The notes below the pieces were generated by a model, which was not told where the DNA came from, searched no databases, and was given only the letters and a program-made list of their open reading frames with translations. Both the position numbers and the translations under genes were made by a program. From Promethearchaeota archaeon (GTDB lineage: Archaea > Asgardarchaeota > Lokiarchaeia > Sigyniarchaeales > Promethearchaeaceae), in the NCBI GenBank assembly GCA_014729055.1, contig WJKO01000754.1:1-5082 (forward strand): 5,082 nt of DNA. The letters are read 5' to 3'. Numbering within the stretch: the stretch's first letter is position 1; each line of letters begins with the position of its first letter. This document shows, in pieces, positions 1 to 5,082 of the stretch.

Positions 1-2
1 AT

Positions 3-1616
3 CCAGAAGATGCATTGGAAATATTAAGAGAGATGGAATATTTCAAACAAGCAGTAGCAGCAGGGGATAAATCAGGAATAATTCGAGAATTGAAAATAGA
101 GATCGAAAAAATTGACAGATTACTTGAATTGATGGACGATTCCGAAGGAGGACTCGGAGAAAAATTATTTGATTTTCTTAAAGAAATCATAAACACAGAT
201 ATATTCGGGGATGGATATCAAGCGGCTGTCACCGAATTCAGCAAATTGGGATCATTGGGGGCAATTGGCGATTCATATGCAAAAACATATAATAATGCGT
301 ATTTTGATAGCTATATTTCAACTGCTACAAGTATGATTTTATCAAAAATAAGTGAAGGAAAGTCTCATGAACAACGTCAAGCATTGGAGAAGACTGCACA
401 AGCTGCAGCAAAAGTCCTTATATCAGCATTCAGCAAAGAGATAATGAAATTATTTGATATCTCTTCAATTGCAAAAAAGATGGCAGAAAAGATTATACAA
501 AGTTTGCTGAATGATTTGAGTAATGCACGAGAAAAAATAAAAAACCTACTTATTGAAGCCGGCAGAATTTATAACAAAGACAAGATAGAAGGATATAGGG
601 AAGGTCTAGAGAAATATAGAGCGTTTTTCTCGGGAGAATCCGTTGAAGTTTCTCTGGAAAAATATGAATTAGATCCCGATTTTATGCTTAAAGAAGGAGA
701 CCAATATACTTGGCTCACCGCAAGTGAAAATAATTCGAGTCAGAGTGAAATTGGCACGAAAAATTGTTATTTTGCGCCTATGACTCTCGAAAAAACCGAA
801 AACTTAAACGGAGAACTCACATTCTGCTTTATTTATGATAATAAAGGAGGGCAAGCAGATGTTATCTATCGAAACTGGTATAATCAAAAAAATCTACTAT
901 TAAAAAGCACACATTACGACGTAAAAAACGAGCAAATAACATTTGAGAACAAATACAATTATGAAGATATGTGGAATTACGACAATTCAATGATTAATTA
1001 TGATAAAGAAACAGGTAAAATAAGCAGTAAAGTCTTAGTCAAGCAAAAAAATTTAAAGAAAACCAATACTGTTATCCAAATAAATAAAGAGACAGGTGTC
1101 GAAACCGAAACTAAAATTGAATCGGAGGAAGTTGATTATAGTCACCCAGGCTTAAAGAATTTTTATTGTTTTCTACCTGAACTTAAAGTTGGCTATAAGG
1201 ATGCCGATACGATTGAGTTTTCTAGTTCTAGTATAAAGGACGAAGAAACTTACTCATCAACAAAGAAAATTACGGGGAGTCTAGATTATAGCTTAGAAAT
1301 ACCCGAAAAACCAAAGAAATTAACACCTATGGGCGTGCTTAGTCTTTTTCATATTAAAATCAAACTTAATTCAAAGAAAAAGGATACCACGATCACGAAG
1401 TACAAACAATCTACAATAGATCCACAAGAATACTCAGTCGAAACCGAAGGTGTTAGCGAAACAGATCTTTTTATTTTACCGATCAAACCATATATTACTG
1501 TTGAAAGCTACGGAACGTTCAGTCTAAAGAGTTCTTCATTTAGTTCCAGTTCAAAAAACCATTATAGAATAACAGATACTAATTTCAAACCAAAATTTAG
1601 ACTCATTGATGAATGA
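3..1616 (+). CDS. Orphan protein, helical N-terminus and beta-rich C-terminus; 5' end probably outside the window
   Basis: I do not recognise the family. The frame is open to the window edge: before the TTG at 15 it reads Pro-Glu-Asp-Ala in the same helical style, so the true start probably lies upstream. An in-frame ATG at 33 is the other option. Counting from the TTG at 15 (533 residues), residues 1-215 look almost wholly alpha-helical, with many Glu, Lys, Leu and Ile. A small hydrophobic/Gly patch lies near 78-100 and an Ala-rich helix near 120-140. From about 216 the chain turns to short alternating strands rich in Tyr, Asn, Ser and Thr, with Ser runs near 403-406 and 505-513. Three cysteines are present (251, 271, 385). 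No signal peptide or membrane helix is visible, although the true N-terminus may be missing. The gene ends 30 bases before the convergent membrane-protein gene. A helical bundle followed by a beta domain occurs in adhesin-, toxin- and scaffold-type proteins, but nothing here selects one of these. That this is a real gene is well supported by its length and protein-like composition; its function is unknown. Confidence 0.85.
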   Translation, partial: PEDALEILREMEYFKQAVAAGDKSGIIRELKIEIEKIDRLLELMDDSEGGLGEKLFDFLKEIINTDIFGDGYQAAVTEFSKLGSLGAIGDSYAKTYNNAYFDSYISTATSMILSKISEGKSHEQRQALEKTAQAAAKVLISAFSKEIMKLFDISSIAKKMAEKIIQSLLNDLSNAREKIKNLLIEAGRIYNKDKIEGYREGLEKYRAFFSGESVEVSLEKYELDPDFMLKEGDQYTWLTASENNSSQSEIGTKNCYFAPMTLEKTENLNGELTFCFIYDNKGGQADVIYRNWYNQKNLLLKSTHYDVKNEQITFENKYNYEDMWNYDNSMINYDKETGKISSKVLVKQKNLKKTNTVIQINKETGVETETKIESEEVDYSHPGLKNFYCFLPELKVGYKDADTIEFSSSSIKDEETYSSTKKITGSLDYSLEIPEKPKKLTPMGVLSLFHIKIKLNSKKKDTTITKYKQSTIDPQEYSVETEGVSETDLFILPIKPYITVESYGTFSLKSSSFSSSSKNHYRITDTNFKPKFRLIDE

Positions 1617-1641
1617 AGGTCTTATAAACTCATATTCTCCA

Positions 1642-1648
1642 TTTTTTT
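1642..1648 (+). terminator. T7 tract, possible archaeal terminator for the first gene
   Basis: Seven consecutive T residues begin 26 bases after the stop codon of the plus-strand orphan gene and run into the stop codon of the convergent gene. More T-rich sequence follows (TTTCCTTTTG). Archaeal RNA polymerase commonly terminates at oligo-T on the coding strand without needing a hairpin, and no hairpin is visible here. Termination at this site is inferred. No comparable T-run serves the minus-strand gene in the gap; the nearest is a T6 inside the orphan gene (A-run at 1553-1558 on the plus strand). Confidence 0.4.
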
Positions 1649-3620
1649 ATTTCCTTTTGCTCTTATTTATTAAGTGCTTTATCAACTGGTCGAGTTTAGG
1701 CACCAATCGTGCAAGGATAAATATCTGAAGTGTCATTATTGGAATTGCTAACCATAGTTTATTATAATTTTCAGCAACATCATAGAGTGCTGTATCAAGA
1801 TGTCCCCACGGATACGCCTTAAACACGAATTCAACTTTTGATTCCTCGTTTAAAGCTTGTTCAAACTCAAGAACAACCTCGGGACCCCATTTAAGGATAA
1901 GATCATTCAATGGTGCATGGAATAATTCACGAGCTCCGCATGCTTGGTGCATCTTTATATCCCGTAAATATCTTTGCAGGCCCAGTTCATCATTAGTATA
2001 ATAAGGTAGATGGACAACTTCGTCAAATGTGAGCCACCCAGTTAATAAAGAATATCCTTGTTCCCCATAATATCGCTGTTGGTTGCGATTCATCCTATAA
2101 ATCTCCCACATAGCTTCATCATCGTCATCTTTCGATTGATAACTCATAACTCCGTATTCGACATTTGGATGCTTCCATAACGGCAGTCTGGTGTAATCTA
2201 TATCACCCTCAGCAAGATCCTCCATCCCCCAGTTGACATATGTGCCATATACACTTAAACCAAATGATTCTGCATGATTGTATAAATTGAAATAGGCAGT
2301 TTTAGCTGCTTTGAGTGTCTCATCTTCTTGTTCATTAAGTCTATACCATTTATCTTGAGATATGAAAGGCGAATCGGGTGGTGTAGGCATATCTGGTCTA
2401 TCAGGATTCATTGATGGTATTGTGACTTCTTTTGGTTCCCAATCAAAAGCGATCCCAAGACAATGATTCAATGTCGGTTGAGCCATTGCAATCCAATCTA
2501 CTACATCAGTTGCACGGGCAGTAAATGGACTATAATTATAAATATTAACATAGGCATAACCGTCTAAGTGTATATTCACAAAATAAGAAATATTCCAGTA
2601 TTCCAAAATTAAATATTCATATGTTTTTTTTACATTATCAAAAACTTTAGGAGATTCTACCCAAGACTGATTTCCGCCCCATTCTGTATGAACCATTCGG
2701 CTATTCATTTCCGATAGATAAGAATAGATTTTTGAGTTTTTCATATATTTAAATTCTATGGAAACATCCATTAACGTTGGAAGCGGCGAAGAAAGAAAAA
2801 CAGTGCCATTTGGATAACTTTCCGCACCGTCGGAATAATTGCAATAATTAATCCCGGGTGTTGATGCATGGGATACTTCTTCTATATACATTATCGATCC
2901 CGGACATAAATATGAAGGTGCTGAAGACAGGGAGGAATTATCAATTAAAAGCGTTGTGCTATCTATCGGCGTAATCGCATTAGTTACGGTCTGTGAATCA
3001 TAGTCGGGTGGTCCCCAGAATGATGAACGCGTGGTTGCGGAATCGAGGGCTTTTACATGATAAGTACGGCCAAAGTCATAAACTGAGAGGGGAGTAAAAA
3101 TGAGACCCGCAAAAAAGAATAGCAGAATCATAATTCTTTTCCGAGTATTGCCCTTAGAATTAATCAAATTCAGTGAACCAACTGATCTATCATTTAATTT
3201 CTTATCAATTGTAATTTTCAATGATTTTAATTTTGCACCTTTTTCCTGGATCAATTTCATAATTGGAAGAAAAAGCGATCCGATAAATCCAATCACATTA
3301 AAAAATAAAGAAAATATCATAAGTATTTGCAACATGCGGTCAAATGGTCCGGAAAATATATTAAGCCAGTAAATATGGAGAAAAATAGTTAATACCGCAG
3401 TTAATAGGTATAGTATTTTTCCCACAGGTTGCGAATAAAAGTGGATACTTAATAACCACGAAGCGCATAGAATCCAGAAAATTCCTCCCGGAGGCAGATA
3501 TTCTAAGTAATTCATTCCAGAATATATAGGAATTATAAACATCTGTAAGGCCAAGAACCCCAATAACAATATGTTCATTTTCATAAGACGCTCAAGATAT
3601 TGTGGAAGATCGAGATTCAT
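1647..3620 (-). CDS. Polytopic membrane protein with large GH18-like extracytoplasmic TIM-barrel domain
   Basis: The product has 657 residues. Membrane helices are seen at about 15-35, 45-62, 66-88, 96-122, 163-180 and 621-640. The Lys/Arg-rich loop 123-162 and the tail KSKRK should be cytoplasmic, which places residues 181-620 outside the cell. All six Asn-X-Ser/Thr sequons of the outer domain lie in its first part (N228, N261, N271, N317, N343, N362). Around 370-530 the domain resembles a glycoside hydrolase family 18 barrel. A helix leads into GIAFDWEP (389-396), comparable with the GH18 strand-4 motif DGxDxDxE and keeping D393 and E395. VMSYQ (491-495) is comparable with the strand-6 MxYD motif, and GW (528-529) with the strand-8 Trp. 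The motif is degenerate: the Asp four residues before the catalytic Glu is Ala391, and the MxYD Asp is Gln495. An acidic run KDDDDE (497-502) follows. The likely role is binding or cleaving a surface glycan, or a structural barrel without activity. The ATG at 3620 is the only usual start codon in frame before a TAG at 3672-3674. No clear ribosome-binding site precedes it. Gene and topology are secure; the GH18 relation is a motif-based inference. Confidence 0.88.
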   Translation of the reverse strand: MNLDLPQYLERLMKMNILLLGFLALQMFIIPIYSGMNYLEYLPPGGIFWILCASWLLSIHFYSQPVGKILYLLTAVLTIFLHIYWLNIFSGPFDRMLQILMIFSLFFNVIGFIGSLFLPIMKLIQEKGAKLKSLKITIDKKLNDRSVGSLNLINSKGNTRKRIMILLFFFAGLIFTPLSVYDFGRTYHVKALDSATTRSSFWGPPDYDSQTVTNAITPIDSTTLLIDNSSLSSAPSYLCPGSIMYIEEVSHASTPGINYCNYSDGAESYPNGTVFLSSPLPTLMDVSIEFKYMKNSKIYSYLSEMNSRMVHTEWGGNQSWVESPKVFDNVKKTYEYLILEYWNISYFVNIHLDGYAYVNIYNYSPFTARATDVVDWIAMAQPTLNHCLGIAFDWEPKEVTIPSMNPDRPDMPTPPDSPFISQDKWYRLNEQEDETLKAAKTAYFNLYNHAESFGLSVYGTYVNWGMEDLAEGDIDYTRLPLWKHPNVEYGVMSYQSKDDDDEAMWEIYRMNRNQQRYYGEQGYSLLTGWLTFDEVVHLPYYTNDELGLQRYLRDIKMHQACGARELFHAPLNDLILKWGPEVVLEFEQALNEESKVEFVFKAYPWGHLDTALYDVAENYNKLWLAIPIMTLQIFILARLVPKLDQLIKHLINKSKRK

Positions 3621-3621
3621 A

Positions 3622-3665
3622 TTATTTAGCTTTTCTTTGATGTTATTTAGCTTTTCTTTGATGTT
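3622..3665. repeat. Perfect 21-bp tandem duplication before the membrane-protein start
   Basis: Two identical 21-base units lie at 3622-3642 and 3643-3663 (each TTATTTAGC...TTTGATG on the plus strand), and two further matching T residues extend the match to 3665. On the minus strand the array ends one base before the ATG of the membrane-protein gene and falls in its predicted 5' leader. It contains no stop codon in that gene's frame and would read IKEKLNN twice. It may be a simple duplication in a leader, or the remains of an N-terminal extension. Confidence 0.95.
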
Positions 3666-3675
3666 TTTTTGCTAA

Positions 3676-3683
3676 TTTTTAAA
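3676..3683 (+). promoter_or_regulatory. Candidate TATA element for the FAD oxidoreductase gene
   Basis: TTTTTAAA is centred about 28 bases before the ATG at 3708. With the usual archaeal spacing of roughly 26-27 bases from box centre to transcription start, the transcript would begin within a few bases of the ATG, giving a leaderless mRNA. This fits the lack of any GGAG-like sequence before the ATG. No clear BRE is seen. In such AT-rich DNA the match alone is weak evidence. Confidence 0.4.
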
Positions 3684-3686
3684 TTT

Positions 3687-3695
3687 CCTTTTATA
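3687..3695 (-). promoter_or_regulatory. TATA box (TATAAAAGG) for the membrane-protein gene
   Basis: Read on the minus strand this is TATAAAAGG, very close to the archaeal/eukaryotic TBP-binding consensus. Transcription would be expected to start about 26 bases further along, near 3665. This leaves a leader of roughly 45 bases made almost wholly of the 21-bp tandem duplication. It lies only a few bases from the opposing candidate box at 3676-3683, so TBP/TFB binding in the two directions could compete. Confidence 0.55.
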
Positions 3696-3707
3696 GAAGC
3701 TAGATTT

Positions 3708-5018
3708 ATGGAATACGATTTTTTGGTAATAGGGGGTGGAATCTGCGGTCTAGAAATCGCTGCTTTATGTTCCACACTTGGACACACTCTTGTTGTTGAA
3801 AAAACTAATAAGATCGGAGGAAGGGCAAGGGTTATTAATAAGGAGGGTTTTAAGTTAGATTGGGGGCCACATCCTGTGAGGTTTGGTCCACATTCTGCGC
3901 TCGCAAAAACATTAAGAGATGTCGGGATTAAAGACGCTGAATTTATAAAACCAGGTCTGACATACGCATATCTAAAAGATGGAACAAAATATATTTTTCC
4001 ATCAGGATTAAAAGGATATTTAAAAACCAAAATGATACCTACGCTCAAGACAATTAAGGTTTTTTTTGATATTTATCGCAAAATGAGAAAAAACAAACGA
4101 GCAATATTAGAAACCTCTATTGATGAATATTGTATTAAGAACCAAATAGATCCCAGAATTCACAAGTTCTTATTAATCGGATCAGCAGCGATGCAAGTTA
4201 ATCCATTTGGAAATAGAAGCAGTATTGGGGAATTTCTACTTAATATACTCGAAGTGGTAAAGAAGAAAAGTGTATACTATCCTAAAGGCGGATGGGGATA
4301 TTTCTTCAGTAGTCTATCTAACGTAATTAAAAAGAATGGCGGAGAAATACGATTGAATACAGAAGTAAAAAAGATTGTTATAGAAAAAAATGTGGCCGTC
4401 GGTGTAGAAACTGAAACGGAGATGATAAACAGCGAATGCTTTATATCAGTGATCCCCGTTCAGAATTTGTCAAAAATATTACCAACCAATATTTCACCAA
4501 AGAATTTCATAAAGAAATGTAATAATTTACGTCCAACTGCTGGTATTTGCATAGAATTTGGGTTGTCAGAAAAGGTTTCGGAAGAAACACTTGTCTTCTT
4601 CGAGGATCCACCTTCATTTGGTCTTATACCTACGAATATGGATCCACAGATAGCACCAACGGATAAATCATTAATGAGTTTTTTTGCACCAACCGACTTG
4701 GATATTGTTAAGGACAAGAGTAAACGAAATCAATATTACGCTCAATTTAGGAAACAGATAATGTCTATTTATCCAAGCATCGAAGAAAAATTGTTATTTG
4801 AACGCCCTTTATTTTTACAAATGGTTGATGGCGTCGAGATTGCGATAGATCAACATCGTATGAATCGTCCAAAGCCAACAGAACTCGATATAAAAAATCT
4901 ATATCTAACAGGAGATTCTATTGGTGGAGAAGGTGCGGGTGGGGATATCGGGCATACTTCAGTTCGTGAATGTTTTAAAAGAATAGTCCGCGATGATAAA
5001 AAGAAGAAAGATTCGTAG
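3708..5018 (+). CDS. FAD-dependent oxidoreductase, phytoene desaturase/amine oxidase superfamily
   Basis: The product is a 436-residue, probably cytoplasmic or membrane-associated flavoprotein. The N-terminal Rossmann motif is GGGICG (residues 9-14), with E31 at the end of the second strand placed to hold the FAD ribose. The GGRA motif (37-40) follows, as in phytoene desaturases, protoporphyrinogen oxidases and amine oxidases. A middle segment around 190-225 (PKGGWGYFFSSL, then NGGEIRLNTEV) matches the region where this superfamily returns to the FAD domain. The C-terminal FAD motif is NLYLTGDSIGGEGAGGDIG (397-415), with D403. All three FAD elements are intact. Phytoene desaturases are usually somewhat longer (near 500 residues), so carotenoid or other isoprenoid desaturation is possible but not shown; substrate and electron acceptor are unknown. 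I chose the ATG at 3708, not the TTG at 3669, because it starts four residues before the first strand, as is normal, and because the extra 13 codons would overlap the promoter region. The gene diverges from the membrane-protein gene across 87 bases and has no same-strand neighbour in the window. Confidence 0.93.
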   Translation: MEYDFLVIGGGICGLEIAALCSTLGHTLVVEKTNKIGGRARVINKEGFKLDWGPHPVRFGPHSALAKTLRDVGIKDAEFIKPGLTYAYLKDGTKYIFPSGLKGYLKTKMIPTLKTIKVFFDIYRKMRKNKRAILETSIDEYCIKNQIDPRIHKFLLIGSAAMQVNPFGNRSSIGEFLLNILEVVKKKSVYYPKGGWGYFFSSLSNVIKKNGGEIRLNTEVKKIVIEKNVAVGVETETEMINSECFISVIPVQNLSKILPTNISPKNFIKKCNNLRPTAGICIEFGLSEKVSEETLVFFEDPPSFGLIPTNMDPQIAPTDKSLMSFFAPTDLDIVKDKSKRNQYYAQFRKQIMSIYPSIEEKLLFERPLFLQMVDGVEIAIDQHRMNRPKPTELDIKNLYLTGDSIGGEGAGGDIGHTSVRECFKRIVRDDKKKKDS

Positions 5019-5031
5019 AAATTCGTAGAAA
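5011..5031. repeat. 10-bp tandem duplication across the oxidoreductase stop codon
   Basis: ATTCGTAGAA occurs twice in direct succession (5011-5020, 5021-5030), with one further matching A. The first copy contains the last codons and the TAG stop of the oxidoreductase gene; the second lies just downstream and does not alter the protein. It is probably a replication-slippage duplication. Confidence 0.9.
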
Positions 5032-5035
5032 AAAA
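5029..5035 (-). terminator. T7 tract on the minus strand, possible terminator of a convergent gene
   Basis: Seven A residues on the plus strand form a T7 run on the minus strand, starting about 20 bases after the possible minus-strand stop codon at 5055-5057. This resembles the T7 arrangement after the first gene. On the plus strand, the 64 bases after the oxidoreductase stop hold no T-run longer than four (5053-5056), so that gene shows no clear terminator of its own. Confidence 0.3.
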
Positions 5036-5054
5036 CCATAAATTATCTTCAATT

Positions 5055-5081
5055 TTATGTAACCTTCAATTCTGCACCACA
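5055..5081 (-). CDS. Possible C-terminal end of a convergent gene entering from the right edge
   Basis: On the minus strand one frame from the window edge reads CGAELKVT and then TAA (5055-5057). The eight residues are protein-like, the stop lies 36 bases from the oxidoreductase stop, and a T7 tract follows. That would repeat the convergent arrangement at 1616/1647. Eight codons are far too few to prove a gene or suggest a family, and the stretch may simply be non-coding. Confidence 0.22.
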   Translation of the reverse strand, partial: CGAELKVT

Positions 5082-5082
5082 G

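Noticed and set aside
1221..1240. CTAG-rich near-repeat (TCTAGTTCTAGTATA) that might look like a regulatory site
   Set aside because: It lies within the orphan coding region and simply encodes the run of serines at about residues 403-406.
3100..3372. A 90-codon plus-strand open frame inside the membrane-protein gene
   Set aside because: It lies wholly opposite the strong 657-codon minus-strand gene, over the segment coding for the fourth and fifth membrane helices and the basic loop. Its composition is that of an antisense reading and it has no start signal.
3669..3707. Upstream TTG start adding 13 residues to the oxidoreductase
   Set aside because: The flavoprotein fold begins within four residues of the ATG at 3708. 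The extra segment would be a Phe/Ile-rich stretch encoded by the AT-rich promoter region.
3647..4048. A 133-codon minus-strand open frame opposite the start of the oxidoreductase
   Set aside because: It overlaps the Rossmann-fold region of a clear flavoprotein gene and crosses the divergent promoter region and one repeat unit. Its product resembles no known protein and is best explained as a shadow.
4460..4717. An 85-codon minus-strand open frame opposite the middle of the oxidoreductase
   Set aside because: It is fully contained within the coding region of the flavoprotein and has no independent evidence of coding.
5047..5071. Direct repeat CTTCAATT at 5047-5054 and 5064-5071
   Set aside because: Eight bases of low-complexity AT-rich DNA with no further symmetry; expected by chance and not enough for a binding site or repeat array.

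Overview
The window is AT-rich and reads as archaeal. Supporting signs are a strong TATA box (TATAAAAGG) upstream of one gene, T-tract terminators without hairpins, no convincing Shine-Dalgarno site before either visible start codon, and a membrane protein whose outer domain carries six N-glycosylation sequons. The general look (AT-rich, large orphan membrane proteins, phytoene-desaturase-like flavoproteins) would suit an Asgard/Lokiarchaeia-type genome. That placement is an inference from style; there is no marker gene here.

The layout is compact and alternates strand. (1) Bases 3-1616, plus strand: a large orphan protein, open at the left edge, with an alpha-helical N-terminal half and a beta-rich, Ser/Tyr/Asn-rich C-terminal half. 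(2) Bases 1647-3620, minus strand: a 657-residue membrane protein with five N-terminal membrane helices, a large extracytoplasmic domain and one C-terminal helix. The outer domain resembles a GH18-type TIM barrel. (3) Bases 3708-5018, plus strand: a 436-residue FAD-dependent oxidoreductase of the phytoene desaturase/amine oxidase superfamily, with all three FAD-binding motifs intact. (4) Bases 5055-5081, minus strand: possibly the last eight codons of a further convergent gene.

Genes 1 and 2 converge with a 30-base gap. Genes 2 and 3 diverge from an 87-base region holding a candidate promoter for each direction and a perfect 21-bp tandem duplication. The duplication lies in the predicted leader of gene 2, is in frame with it, and would read as the heptad IKEKLNN twice. 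Gene 3 may converge on gene 4. Because strands alternate, each gene is probably transcribed alone, and nothing in the sequence shows that the three proteins share a pathway.

The points most worth a second look are the membrane-anchored, probably glycosylated GH18-like protein with a partly degenerate catalytic motif, and the in-frame heptad-coding duplication just before its start codon. I see no RNA gene, CRISPR array, insertion sequence or attachment site, and no intergenic stretch reaches 100 bases.
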